From NCBI GenBank assembly GCA_028280805.1, contig JANQLB010000023.1:1-64000 (forward strand): DNA of 64,000 nt, written 5' to 3'. Numbering within the stretch: the stretch's first letter is position 1; each line of letters begins with the position of its first letter. Under the pieces are notes generated by a model that was given only the letters and a program-made list of their open reading frames with translations, was not told where the DNA came from and did no database searches. This DNA is from Tissierellales bacterium (GTDB taxonomy: Bacteria; Bacillota; Clostridia; Tissierellales; VENL01). This document shows positions 9,717 to 18,307 of the stretch, one piece after another. A program made the position numbers and the translations under genes.

Positions 9717-9972
9717 AAAACCTTCATCCCAAAAAAGGGACGAAGGTTTTCCGCGTTACCACCCTAATAGATTATAAATTAATTATAATCCTCTTAACAA
9801 TTTAACGGTATAACCGTCTAAGCCTACTAAATTCAGCCTAGAAGCTCAAGGACGGGTTCAATATCAAGAGGGTCAGAAATCTTTCAGCCTGGGATTTCCT
9901 CTCTATAGACCATTTCTATCTACTATTTCCCTTCGTAGCTTTTATATATTTAAATTTATTGTATGATGATTT
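9717..9972 (-). promoter_or_regulatory. T-box leader of proS (proline-responsive)
   Basis: The minus strand shows the T-box core AGGGTGGTAACGCGG (about 9751-9766). A terminator follows, AAAACCTTCGTCCC paired with GGGATGAAGGTTTT (9717-9750). The base of Stem I pairs AAGCT-AAGG (about 9930-9941) with CCTT-AGCTT (about 9843-9852). The triplet CCC (9854-9856) followed by G fits the specifier position and is a proline codon; CCG in the neighbouring register cannot be excluded. Uncharged tRNA-Pro should promote readthrough into proS. Confidence 0.92.
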
Positions 9973-9979
9973 ATGATTT

Positions 9980-10008
9980 ATCATACTAGAAAAATGATTT
10001 TATGTCAA
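9980..10008 (-). promoter_or_regulatory. Sigma-A promoter of proS
   Basis: The -35 TTGACA (10003-10008) and -10 TATGAT (9980-9985) are separated by exactly 17 bases on the minus strand, directly upstream of the T-box leader. Predicted transcription start is about 9972. Confidence 0.85.
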
Positions 10009-10024
10009 TTATATTAATTAAAAT

Positions 10025-11209
10025 TTAACTTCTAAAAATAACAGATTCTTTATTAAACATCCTAACTGTAAAGAATAACGCTAATCCTATATATACAATA
10101 GTCCATCCTGCTACTATTAATATATGCTCAATATTAAATACACCAACAATAGACTCTTTAATAATTGATATGGTATTAATAATTGGAATGTGTAAAAATA
10201 AATCCGGTATTTCTTTACCATCTAAGTACATAGTAAAATATGCAGGAATCATAACTATAATAGTCATAGGACTTAAATATGTTTGTGCTTCTTTGAAGCT
10301 TCTAGCATAGAAGCTTATCGTAAGCTCTAATGCACTAAATATTAGGGCAAGACCAATACACAATATACCTATAGCTATTATTGACTGTATAGGCATAGTA
10401 ACTCCGCTTCCCGTAAAATTGGGATTGATTTCACTAGCTATGCCAAATCCGGTCAAAGCTGCTAAAGTTCCTAATATACCAGCCACAACCACAGCAAAAT
10501 ATTTACCCATTAATAATGATAATCTGCTAGCTTTTGTTGTTAATAAAGGCTCAAGAGTTTGTCTTTCTTTTTCTCCAACTCCTAAGTCTGTTGCTGCTGC
10601 CATGCCACCAACTGCTGACCAAACTGTAAGCATTAATGGTAAAATTATTGATAAAATCATTAAACCTATTCCTTGGTCTGCTTGCTGATTTTCCAGAATA
10701 GTTTTCTCTATATTAATCGGATTTAGTATTTGAGAGCTTATACCTAACTCTTCAAGCTTTGATAGAGTTATAGAATGAGAAAATTCTCCTATAATACCGT
10801 TTAACCTGCTTTGAGCCATATCTGACCTTGAACTGGTGATATCATAAATAAATTCTATGTTTCCTGCTTCTCCCCGCTCTATTCGTTCGTCAAAGCCCTT
10901 ATCTATTTTTAATATAACCTTAATGTCCAGTTCTTTTAAAGCTTCTTGTGGATTTTCAACTTCAATAATATTTACATTGTCATTAGCTTTTAAAAATTCC
11001 TCCAGCTTGTTTTCTTCTTCACTGATTAGAGCCATATCTACAGGATTATTATTCTGACCTAAAAACTGGTCTGTACTTGAACCAATTACAAATGCCAGAA
11101 TAGGGAATACCAAAATAGGTATTAATATACTGGTTATTATGGTTTTCTTATCTCTAAATATATCTGTGAGTTCTTTTTTTAGTACTATCCAAGTATATTT
11201 ATTAAACAT
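10025..11209 (-). CDS. ABC transporter permease, ABC-2/NatB-like
   Basis: About 394 residues with the ABC-2 exporter layout: one N-terminal transmembrane helix (about 24-44, SILIPILVFPILAFVIGS), a large external domain of about 120 residues, then five or six C-terminal helices. The segment between helices GVGEKERQTLEPLLTTKASR is characteristic of NatB-type permeases. The partner ATPase overlaps by eight bases upstream, so the two form a translationally coupled operon. NatAB exports sodium in B. subtilis, but substrate cannot be inferred here. ATG 11209 is chosen over GTG 11218 because AGGTGA is correctly spaced. Confidence 0.88.
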   Translation of the reverse strand: MFNKYTWIVLKKELTDIFRDKKTIITSILIPILVFPILAFVIGSSTDQFLGQNNNPVDMALISEEENKLEEFLKANDNVNIIEVENPQEALKELDIKVILKIDKGFDERIERGEAGNIEFIYDITSSRSDMAQSRLNGIIGEFSHSITLSKLEELGISSQILNPINIEKTILENQQADQGIGLMILSIILPLMLTVWSAVGGMAAATDLGVGEKERQTLEPLLTTKASRLSLLMGKYFAVVVAGILGTLAALTGFGIASEINPNFTGSGVTMPIQSIIAIGILCIGLALIFSALELTISFYARSFKEAQTYLSPMTIIVMIPAYFTMYLDGKEIPDLFLHIPIINTISIIKESIVGVFNIEHILIVAGWTIVYIGLALFFTVRMFNKESVIFRS

Positions 11210-11930
11210 TTTTATCACCTACCAATTCAACAAAAATATCTTCTAATTCCATATTATTATACTTTTCTCTAAGATTCTTAACTGTAGATACTTCGATTAT
11301 TTTACCTTTATGAATAACTCCAACTACATCGCATAATTTTTCTACCTCATTCATAGAATGACTAGAGAATATAATAGTCTTTCCCTGGTCCTTTAACCTC
11401 TTGATAAAATCATGAACCATTCTAACTGCTGTTACATCCAGCCCGGAAGTTGGTTCATCAAACAACATTATTTCAGGATTGTGTACTATGCTTCTAGCAA
11501 TGGAGACCTTTTGCTTCATACCTTTAGAGAATTTTCCAGCTCTTCTATCAATATATTCTTGCATATCAAGAATATCTGACAATTCATTGATTCTTCTAGA
11601 TACTTCTTCTTTACTCATTCCATTTAGTAGTCCAAAATACTTAATGTTCTCTCTAGCAGTAAGTCTATCATAAAGACCGGTTTCTCCTCCAAATAGTATT
11701 CCAATTTTACTTCTGACTTCCTCAGGATCAACCAATAAGTCTGTGCCGTCAATTGATGCTGTCCCACTGGTAGGCTTTAACATGGTAGCAAGAATTCTAA
11801 GAGTAGTAGTTTTACCTGCTCCATTTTCTCCTAACAATCCAAAAACAGTACCTTTTTCTACTGTAAATGATACATTTTTTACGGCTTCTACTTTCTTAAA
11901 AATTTTCGTTAAACCTTTTACTTGTATCAC
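11202..11930 (-). CDS. ABC transporter ATP-binding protein, NatA-like
   Basis: About 242 residues with all nucleotide-binding motifs: Walker A GENGAGKTTT, a Q-loop region, signature FSKGMKQKVSIARS, Walker B IMLFDEPTSGLD and switch His in SSHSMNEVEKLCDVVGVIHKGK. It energises the permease encoded just downstream with an overlapping stop/start. Two GTG starts exist, 11939 and 11930. The second has GAGGTGA five bases upstream and is used. The pair is inserted between ispF and proS; in Bacillus ispF is followed by gltX. Sodium export is only one possibility. Confidence 0.9.
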   Translation of the reverse strand: MIQVKGLTKIFKKVEAVKNVSFTVEKGTVFGLLGENGAGKTTTLRILATMLKPTSGTASIDGTDLLVDPEEVRSKIGILFGGETGLYDRLTARENIKYFGLLNGMSKEEVSRRINELSDILDMQEYIDRRAGKFSKGMKQKVSIARSIVHNPEIMLFDEPTSGLDVTAVRMVHDFIKRLKDQGKTIIFSSHSMNEVEKLCDVVGVIHKGKIIEVSTVKNLREKYNNMELEDIFVELVGDKNV

Positions 11931-12020
11931 TTCTGTCACCTCTCTTGTTTTGTAAGTATTATCTACGTCTCATTATAATATATTTTTATAGCTATTTATA
12001 GTATTTTTTGTAATATAGTA

Positions 12021-12500
12021 TTATTTTCTTTCTTTATCTATTGTGCAGACTACCTGAGCAGCTATTCCTTCTTCCCTTCCTTCAAAACCAAGTTTTTCAG
12101 TTGTAGTTGCCTTTATATTTATATTATCTTTAGAAGTATTTAACACTTTGCATATAGTTAATCTCATATCTTCTATATGAGGTGCTAGTTTTGGTCTTTG
12201 AGCAATTATTACACAGTCAATATTGTTTATTTTATATCCTTTTTCTCTCATAAGTTGATAAATTGTTTTTAATAGACTTATACTAGAAATGTCTTTATAC
12301 ATTTTATCTGTATCAGGGAAATGTTTCCCTATATCTCCTAAAGCTAATGCTCCCAAAATGCTATCCATAATCGCATGGATAAGAACATCTGCATCAGAAT
12401 GTCCTAAAAGCCCGCGATTATACTTAATTTCTACTCCACCTATGATTAACTTTCTGTCTTCTACTAATTTGTGCACATCATATCCTATCCCTATACGCAT
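12021..12500 (-). CDS. ispF: 2-C-methyl-D-erythritol 2,4-cyclodiphosphate synthase
   Basis: About 159 residues, the standard length of Isp[12 protein letters not shown] carries the first zinc ligands (Asp and His of DVH), [31 protein letters not shown] is the family signature with the third ligand His, and [20 protein letters not shown] is the C-terminal nucleotide-binding motif. It makes MEcPP in the MEP isoprenoid pathway. The ATG at 12500 follows GAGGGAT. It is 25 bases after ispD, the preceding pathway enzyme (IspE lies elsewhere). Confidence 0.96.
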   Translation of the reverse strand: MRIGIGYDVHKLVEDRKLIIGGVEIKYNRGLLGHSDADVLIHAIMDSILGALALGDIGKHFPDTDKMYKDISSISLLKTIYQLMREKGYKINNIDCVIIAQRPKLAPHIEDMRLTICKVLNTSKDNINIKATTTEKLGFEGREEGIAAQVVCTIDKERK

Positions 12501-12525
12501 TTTATCCCTCACTTTCTACTAACTG

Positions 12526-13239
12526 CTAATAACTATTATAGTATTTTTCTAAAATTCTTTCACCTAATATAATATCTTCCGGAGTAGTTATTTTTATATT
12601 ATCATAGCTGCCTTTAATCATTTTAACACTGTGTCCTAGTTTTTCTACAAGCATACTATCATCTGTAGCTGAATATCCTAGATTAATGGACTGCTGATAT
12701 GCGTTTAGTAACAGCTTATATGAAAAAGTCTGTGGAGTCTGAACAGCCCACAATGTTTCACGATTTGGAGTATTTACTATATCACTGCAACAATTTACAA
12801 CTTTTATAGTATCTTTTACTGGTACTCCTACTACACATGCTCCATGTTTTACAGCTCCTAATATACTATTATTTATGTATTGTTCGTTTATAAAAGGTCT
12901 AGCACCATCATGAACTACAACAATTTCACACTTAAAACTAACTTCTAAAAGTCCATTATAAACTGAATCCTTACGTTCTTCTCCTCCCGCTACAATTTTT
13001 GTTACTTTTTTAAGATTATAAGGTTTTATGACTTGTTCTATAAATAAATCTCTCTCATCTTCTCTAATAACAACTATAATTTCGTTTATATTATCACATT
13101 TTATAAACTTTTCTATAGTATGTGCTAAAACAGGTTTCTGTTTTAAGGGCATAAATTGTTTATTAATACTGCTATTCATACGCCTTCCCATTCCAGCTGC
13201 AGGAATAATAACTGATACATAAGTATCTTTCAACTTCAT
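12526..13239 (-). CDS. ispD: 2-C-methyl-D-erythritol 4-phosphate cytidylyltransferase
   Basis: 237 residues, typical of IspD. The CTP-binding loop VIIPAAGMGRRMNSSINKQF is near residue 10-30, VVHDGARPFI is the conserved DGAR motif, and DTIKVV and TPQTFSYKLL match family positions. It converts MEP to CDP-ME. The ATG lies behind GGGGTGAT. The gene precedes ispF, and the membrane PIN/TRAM protein precedes ispD, the order common in Firmicutes. Confidence 0.96.
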   Translation of the reverse strand: MKLKDTYVSVIIPAAGMGRRMNSSINKQFMPLKQKPVLAHTIEKFIKCDNINEIIVVIREDERDLFIEQVIKPYNLKKVTKIVAGGEERKDSVYNGLLEVSFKCEIVVVHDGARPFINEQYINNSILGAVKHGACVVGVPVKDTIKVVNCCSDIVNTPNRETLWAVQTPQTFSYKLLLNAYQQSINLGYSATDDSMLVEKLGHSVKMIKGSYDNIKITTPEDIILGERILEKYYNSY

Positions 13240-13296
13240 ATGATCACCCCATAGCTATTATAGCATAATGAGCTTAATAAAAACATTATAAAGATT

Positions 13297-13323
13297 AAAG
13301 CCCAGTCATTAAGACCAGGCTTT
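13297..13323 (-). terminator. Terminator after the PIN/TRAM gene
   Basis: The minus strand has an 11-pair stem AAAGCCTGGTC / GACTGGGCTTT (two G-T pairs) with a short loop, followed by a T-rich tail, between the PIN/TRAM and ispD genes. Confidence 0.7.
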
Positions 13324-13351
13324 CGTAATCATGATTATAATTATAATAAGA

Positions 13352-14440
13352 TTATACCGCTTTATCTACCATAGTTTTAGGCTTTGCAAATATCATTCTA
13401 CCGGCTGCTGTTTGAAGAACACTTGTAACCATTACTTCTATATTTTCTCCAATATATTTTTTACCTCCATCTACAACTATCATAGTTCCATCGTCTAAGT
13501 AAGCCACACCTTGACCTGATTCTTTCCCATCCTTAATAACAAGAACATTCATCTCCTCACCAGGAAGTACAACGGGTTTAACGGCATTAGCAAGCTCATT
13601 AATATTTAATACATCTACTCCATGAAACTCTGCAACCTTATTTAAGTTAAAATCATTGGTGACAACTTTTCCTTTTAAAAATTGTGCAAGTTTAAGAAGT
13701 TTACTATCAACTTCATTTATTTCCTCAAAGTTTTTATCATGTATAATTACTTCTATATCTAACTCTTTTTGTATTTTATTTAAAATATCTAATCCTCTTC
13801 TGCCTCTGTTCCTCTTTAGTGAATCTGATGAGTCAGCAATATGTTGTAACTCTTCTAATACAAACTCTGGTATTACCAATGGTCCTTCAACAAACCCTGT
13901 TTTACATATATCAGAGATTCTACCATCAATTATAACACTTGTATCAAGCACTTTAGGACATCCTTTAGAATTAGATTTTGCTTTATCTTTATTGTTTTTC
14001 CTAAAAATATCAATTAAACTTGTAAAATCTTCTCGTTTCTTTGTAGGAATTATAATACCTAGATAGCCAAACAGTAGATAAGATACCGCTGAAATAAATA
14101 TTCCTGCATATGGTATCTCTAAAAATAAACTACTTAACAAAAAAGCAATTATTAAACCTACAATAAGCCCAACAGAACCTATAACAATATCAAAAGCAGG
14201 TAATTCTTGTAATTCAGTTTCAACTTTAGTAACTGATCTTCTTCCAATTTTGATGAGTTTTGGAGAAATAAAATAAAATATTATTCCAAACACTAAACTT
14301 ATTCCTATATAAAAATATAAGTTTAAGCTTTCTTGTGTACCAAAGTTGATAAAATCAAAATGAATTGCCAAAGCCATCAAACCATATCCTAGGGTCATCC
14401 CTATCAAAGATATGCCAATTTTAATTATTTTATTTAGCAT
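13352..14440 (-). CDS. Membrane PIN/TRAM domain protein (YacL family)
   Basis: About 362 residues. Four transmembrane helices lie in the first 140 residues. A PIN nuclease domain starts [15 protein letters not shown] (about 165-180) with acidic residues in [10 protein letters not shown] and [16 protein letters not shown]-terminal TRAM RNA-binding domain ([37 protein letters not shown]) follows. The family is widespread in Firmicutes beside disA-radA and ispD; a nuclease role is expected from the PIN fold but function is not established. ATG 14440 has AGGAGGTGAT correctly spaced; a GTG three codons earlier overlaps it. Confidence 0.9.
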   Translation of the reverse strand: MLNKIIKIGISLIGMTLGYGLMALAIHFDFINFGTQESLNLYFYIGISLVFGIIFYFISPKLIKIGRRSVTKVETELQELPAFDIVIGSVGLIVGLIIAFLLSSLFLEIPYAGIFISAVSYLLFGYLGIIIPTKKREDFTSLIDIFRKNNKDKAKSNSKGCPKVLDTSVIIDGRISDICKTGFVEGPLVIPEFVLEELQHIADSSDSLKRNRGRRGLDILNKIQKELDIEVIIHDKNFEEINEVDSKLLKLAQFLKGKVVTNDFNLNKVAEFHGVDVLNINELANAVKPVVLPGEEMNVLVIKDGKESGQGVAYLDDGTMIVVDGGKKYIGENIEVMVTSVLQTAAGRMIFAKPKTMVDKAV

Positions 14441-14559
14441 ATATATCACCTCCTATTTTATTTATTTCCAATATAATAATATTCTATAACTAATTTACCA
14501 CATTTTTCAATATTTAAACACTATTAATTTTAACTTTTTGATAAAAATTTATGAAAAAT

Positions 14560-14584
14560 AAAAAACAAGCGTCTAAAAAGACGC
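14560..14584 (-). terminator. Terminator after carD
   Basis: Minus strand GCGTCT-TTTT-AGACGC (14569-14584) followed by TTGTTTTTT, immediately after the carD stop codon. Confidence 0.85.
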
Positions 14585-15061
14585 CTATTGAACAACATCA
14601 TCAATAAGTTTTTCTACTTCGGTTTGGTCTAGTTGCTTTGCTAAAACAATTTCACTAACAAGCATTTGTTTGGCATTATTTAACATTTTCCTTTCACCAG
14701 TAGACAAACCTTTTTCACGATCTCTTATCATCAGATTTCTAACAACATTGGCGATTTCATATATGTCTCCACTTTTAATTTTATCCATATTAGCTCTATA
14801 TCTTCTATTCCAATTTTGAGGCATTTTAGTCTTATCATCAGCTAAAACAGCTATAACCTGATCAACTTCTTGATTGTTTATTATTTCTCTTATCCCAATA
14901 TCCTCTATATTTTCAATAGGAACCATTACTTTCATTTCTCCCATAGGCATTTTCATAACATAATATTTCTTTTTTTCTCCTAATATATCCTTTTCTTCTA
15001 TCGCTACAATAACTCCTGCTCCATGCATAGGGTATACTATTTTATCACCTATTTGAAACAT
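14585..15061 (-). CDS. carD: CarD family transcriptional regulator
   Basis: About 158 residues. The N-terminal CarD/CdnL/TRCF RNA polymerase-interacting domain begins FQIGDKIVYPMHGAGVIVAIEEKDILGEKKKYYVMKMP. The helical C-terminal domain contains NWNRRYRANMDKIKSGDIYEIANVVRNLMIRDREKGLSTGERKMLNNA, close to the mycobacterial and myxococcal pattern with the Trp that wedges promoter DNA. It likely stabilises open complexes at rRNA and other promoters. ATG 15061 has GGAGGG seven bases upstream; an upstream in-frame start lacks one. Two strong tandem promoters precede it. Confidence 0.93.
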   Translation of the reverse strand: MFQIGDKIVYPMHGAGVIVAIEEKDILGEKKKYYVMKMPMGEMKVMVPIENIEDIGIREIINNQEVDQVIAVLADDKTKMPQNWNRRYRANMDKIKSGDIYEIANVVRNLMIRDREKGLSTGERKMLNNAKQMLVSEIVLAKQLDQTEVEKLIDDVVQ

Positions 15062-15100
15062 AAAAAACCCTCCTGTCACATACCAAGCATATTACATTAA

Positions 15101-15129
15101 ATTATACAGTAAAATAATATATTTGTCAA
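15101..15129 (-). promoter_or_regulatory. Proximal sigma-A promoter of carD
   Basis: Perfect consensus on the minus strand: TTGACA (15124-15129), 17-base spacer, TATAAT (15101-15106). Confidence 0.88.
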
Positions 15130-15136
15130 ATAATAA

Positions 15137-15165
15137 ATTCTACCATAGACAATATAGCTTGTCAA
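15137..15165 (-). promoter_or_regulatory. Distal sigma-A promoter of carD
   Basis: TTGACA (15160-15165), 17-base spacer, TAGAAT (15137-15142) on the minus strand, 36 bases upstream of the proximal carD promoter. Confidence 0.78.
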
Positions 15166-15177
15166 CTTAAATTTAAA

Positions 15178-15207
15178 TTGACAATGTGTTGTACTAAAAA
15201 GTATAAT
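15178..15207 (+). promoter_or_regulatory. Sigma-A promoter of the 131-residue protein gene
   Basis: TTGACA (15178-15183), 18-base spacer, TATAAT (15202-15207), divergent from the two carD promoters and about 33 bases before the start codon. Confidence 0.82.
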
Positions 15208-15239
15208 TAATATAAACAATCTTCAGCCGAGGTGATAAA

Positions 15240-15635
15240 ATGGATAAAGATTTGATATATAATGATTTTCAAAAAAAAGTTTCAGACGTTTTAATTAGGC
15301 ATAAAAGCATTTTGGATATTATATCTAAACTTGATGAATCAAATGCAAAAGCTAACAGAGCAGTTATTAAGTCAGCTACTAATTGTGGATGTATAAGCAT
15401 TAATGCAACCAAACAAGACTTTAACAAAAGAAGCATGGTAGAGGTAAGAGATTCTCTTAAAGATCATGTTAATGGAGAATTATGTGATATGTGCAAAGAA
15501 AAAATAGAAGAAGAAATAGGAGATCATATGTTCTATATAGCTTCACTTTGCAATACTTTAAATCTTAGTTTATATGACATACTTCTTAAAGAGTATAAAG
15601 AATTAGATGCACTAGGAATATATAGTCTTTTATAA
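15240..15635 (+). CDS. Conserved clostridial protein of unknown function, 131 residues
   Basis: A 131-residue soluble protein behind AGGTGATAAA and a strong promoter. It is mostly helical. It contains a Cys cluster in KSATNCGCISINA (two Cys) and in GELCDMCKEKIEEEIGDHMFYIASL (a CxxC followed by EEEIGD). The last part resembles the second half of MazG-type helical nucleotide hydrolases, but only one such helix pair is visible, so enzymatic activity is not claimed. I recall similar clostridial proteins annotated with a DUF number next to carD or disA, without certainty. It diverges from carD. The four Cys could bind metal. Confidence 0.75.
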   Translation: MDKDLIYNDFQKKVSDVLIRHKSILDIISKLDESNAKANRAVIKSATNCGCISINATKQDFNKRSMVEVRDSLKDHVNGELCDMCKEKIEEEIGDHMFYIASLCNTLNLSLYDILLKEYKELDALGIYSLL

Positions 15636-15653
15636 GTATTTTAATCTAATAAT

Positions 15654-15680
15654 AATTTAAAAGCGGCCCATAAAGCCGCT
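15654..15680 (-). terminator. Terminator after disA
   Basis: Minus strand AGCGGC (15675-15680), loop TTTATGG, GCCGCT (15662-15667), then TTTAAATTATT. It separates disA from the convergent 131-residue protein gene. Confidence 0.72.
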
Positions 15681-15686
15681 GTTATA

Positions 15687-16766
15687 TTATATATGTCTAT
15701 CAAGCAGTGACTGCTCCTGCATTCTTCTTAGTCCGTCTTTTATATTTCTAGCTCTAACTTCACCGATACCATCTACTGAATCTAACTGAGAAATTGATGC
15801 TTTTAAAGTTTCTTGAAAAGAACCAAATTTTTTTATAACATTTTCTAAAACATTAGACGGAAGCCTTGGCATCTTGCTTAAAACTCTATATCCTTTAGGT
15901 GAAATACTTATATCTAAAGAACTAATATTATTATTAAATCCTATAAGTTCTGCAATATTTGTCAAATGTAATAAATCTTCTGAGGATAGTTGAGAGATAC
16001 TTTTTTGAATTTCAGTAATACTTATCTTCATATTCTTTGTATAATAATCTTTTATAATATTTAGACCATCTTCTTCTACATCTCCAACCAGTTCCTCTAG
16101 CTGCATGCTTATTAACCTTCCTTCATTGCCTAATTCTAATATATATTTATCTATTTCCCATACAATTCTCATGACCATTTCAGTTCTTTGAAGTACTCTT
16201 ACTACATCAAACACTGTAACTAAATCTTCAAATTCCAAAGCACTTAAGTTTGCCATCGCTTGATTTAATACAACTTTATATTTCTCTAAGGTCTGTATAG
16301 CTTGATTTGCCTTATTTAAAATTTCACTCATGTTTCTTAGTACATATTTATGTGTTCCTTGATACAATGATATTACATTTCTACGCTGGGAAATTGCAAT
16401 AACCAATTCTCCAGTTTCTTTCGCAACTCTTTCAGCTGTTCTGTGTCTTGTTCCAGTTTCTTTTGAAGGAATTAGAGGATGCGGCACTAAATGTGCATTG
16501 GCATAAAGTATTTTTCTTAAATCATGACTTAAAATAATAGCCCCGTCCATCTTTGCCAGCTCATATAACTGAGCAGGAGAAAACTCACTGTTAATATTAA
16601 AGCCTCCATCTACAATGTTTAATACAGCTTCATTATCTCCAATAACAATTAATGCTCCTGTTTTTCCTCTAACTATATTGTCTAACCCTTCCCTTAAAGA
16701 AGTTCCCGGAGCTAAGATTTTTAATGAATTATATATGTTCATAGTATCAGTATCATTGCCTGTCAT
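15687..16766 (-). CDS. disA: DNA integrity scanning protein, diadenylate cyclase
   Basis: 359 residues. The N-terminal DAC domain has both active-site motifs: DGA (74-76, KMDGAIILS) and RHR (107-109, GTRHRTAERV). A helical middle domain follows, and a C-terminal helix-hairpin-helix DNA-binding domain ends SVDGIGEVRARNIKDGLRRM. It makes cyclic di-AMP while scanning DNA for branched structures. The gene starts eight bases after the radA stop, so the two are probably cotranscribed; RadA is known to modulate DisA in Bacillus. Confidence 0.97.
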   Translation of the reverse strand: MTGNDTDTMNIYNSLKILAPGTSLREGLDNIVRGKTGALIVIGDNEAVLNIVDGGFNINSEFSPAQLYELAKMDGAIILSHDLRKILYANAHLVPHPLIPSKETGTRHRTAERVAKETGELVIAISQRRNVISLYQGTHKYVLRNMSEILNKANQAIQTLEKYKVVLNQAMANLSALEFEDLVTVFDVVRVLQRTEMVMRIVWEIDKYILELGNEGRLISMQLEELVGDVEEDGLNIIKDYYTKNMKISITEIQKSISQLSSEDLLHLTNIAELIGFNNNISSLDISISPKGYRVLSKMPRLPSNVLENVIKKFGSFQETLKASISQLDSVDGIGEVRARNIKDGLRRMQEQSLLDRHI

Positions 16767-16773
16767 GTACGAA

Positions 16774-18138
16774 CTAACCTCCTAGGACTATATCAAGAGC
16801 CTCCTCTACACTGGATACTCCTATTATTTCCATATCATTATTATTTGATAAACCTTTCAAATTAGATTTAGGTATTACTGCTCTTTTAAAACCTAGTTTT
16901 TGTGCTTCCTTAATCCTTTTTTCAATAAAGCTTATTGTTCTTAATTCTCCAGTTAATCCTACCTCTCCAATTACTACTGTTTTAGAGTCTATTGTCTTAT
17001 CCTTAAAGCTTGCAGCTATAGAACATATTACTCCAAGGTCAACAGCTGGTTCTTTTATTTGAAGTCCTCCTATGACATTAATATATGTGTCACAGTTCTG
17101 CATTTGCAGTCCGGTTTTTTTTTCTAATACGGCAATCATAAGCACTACTCTATTATAATCTATGCCGGTAGCTACTCTTCTGGGCATTCCAAACGAAGTC
17201 TGGCTTACTAAAGCTTGAACTTCAATAAGCATAGGTCTTGTACCTTCTATACTGGGTACTACTACACTACCCGAAGAATTTAAGGGTCTACCGGATAACA
17301 GCATCTCTGAAGGATTTTTTACCTCTACTAATCCTAAGTTCCTCATTTCAAAAATACCTATTTCATTTGTAGAACCAAATCTGTTTTTTACTGCTCTTAA
17401 AACTCTATAAGAATGATGCCTCTCTCCTTCAAAGTACAAAACTGTATCTACCATGTGCTCCAAGACTCTTGGTCCTGCAATTGCTCCTTGTTTAGTCACA
17501 TGTCCTACAATGAAAGTCGTCATTTCTTTACTTTTTGACAGCTTCATTAAACGTGATGTAATCTCTCTTACCTGACTCACACTTCCCGGCGCAGAAGAAA
17601 TATCAGAACTATAAACGGTTTGAATTGAGTCAACTATTAACATATCCGGCTTTAAATCTTCAATTTTTTTAGTTATGATTTCCATGTTTGTTTCCGGTAA
17701 AATATATAATTCATTAGACTTAATCTTTAATCTATCAGATCTAATTTTTATTTGTTTTGCTGATTCTTCACCAGAAATATATAAGACTTTAAGTCCTTTA
17801 TTAGAAATATTATTAGCTACTTGAATTAAAAGTGTTGATTTACCTATGCCCGGGTCTCCTCCAACCAAAATCAGAGAGCCTTTTACTATACCTCCACCTA
17901 AAACTCTATTTAGTTCATTTATATTTGTGGATTCTCTTTCCTCTTCTTCTACAGCCACATCCATAAGTTTCTTTATTTCACTTGCTGAATACTCACTAGA
18001 AACTATTGTCCCTCTTTTCTTCTCATAAACTTCTTCTACAAAGGTATTCCACTCATTACATTCTGGACATTTACCCAGCCATTTTGGTGCTTCACAGCCA
18101 CATTCTTGACAAACAAATTTTGTTTTAATTTTTACCAC
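16774..18138 (-). CDS. radA: DNA repair protein RadA/Sms
   Basis: 454 residues. A four-Cys zinc finger (C10, C13, C24, C27) is followed by a RecA-like ATPase with Walker A GGDPGIGKST (93-102), the RadA-specific KNRFG motif (251-255), and a Lon-protease-like C-terminal domain (ADLGV-type segment EPAVDLGVICSIAASFKDK). It promotes branch migration in recombination. The GTG at 18138 is the best start, with GGAGGT six bases upstream. It is followed closely by disA. Confidence 0.96.
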   Translation of the reverse strand: MVKIKTKFVCQECGCEAPKWLGKCPECNEWNTFVEEVYEKKRGTIVSSEYSASEIKKLMDVAVEEEERESTNINELNRVLGGGIVKGSLILVGGDPGIGKSTLLIQVANNISNKGLKVLYISGEESAKQIKIRSDRLKIKSNELYILPETNMEIITKKIEDLKPDMLIVDSIQTVYSSDISSAPGSVSQVREITSRLMKLSKSKEMTTFIVGHVTKQGAIAGPRVLEHMVDTVLYFEGERHHSYRVLRAVKNRFGSTNEIGIFEMRNLGLVEVKNPSEMLLSGRPLNSSGSVVVPSIEGTRPMLIEVQALVSQTSFGMPRRVATGIDYNRVVLMIAVLEKKTGLQMQNCDTYINVIGGLQIKEPAVDLGVICSIAASFKDKTIDSKTVVIGEVGLTGELRTISFIEKRIKEAQKLGFKRAVIPKSNLKGLSNNNDMEIIGVSSVEEALDIVLGG

Positions 18139-18229
18139 AAAAAGACCTCCTGTAAGCGCTCAGTATAATTATTTACTAATATGCCAATTATTATAGTTTA
18201 TAATCACAAATTTATCAACTCAAAATAAT

Positions 18230-18267
18230 GAAAGAAAAAATAGCATGAATATTAACCTTCATGCTAT
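18230..18267 (-). terminator. Terminator after clpC
   Basis: Minus strand ATAGCATGAA (18258-18267), eight-base loop, TTCATGCTAT (18240-18249), then TTTTTTC. It ends the ctsR-mcsA-mcsB-clpC operon before radA. Confidence 0.88.
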
Positions 18268-18307
18268 CCTATTACTTAGCTAAATATTATTATATATGAA
18301 AAAGAAT

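Noticed and set aside
13656-14066. A 136-codon plus-strand frame inside the PIN/TRAM gene
   Set aside because: Composition is typical of an antisense shadow (Ser, Leu and Phe rich) and it overlaps a well-supported gene.
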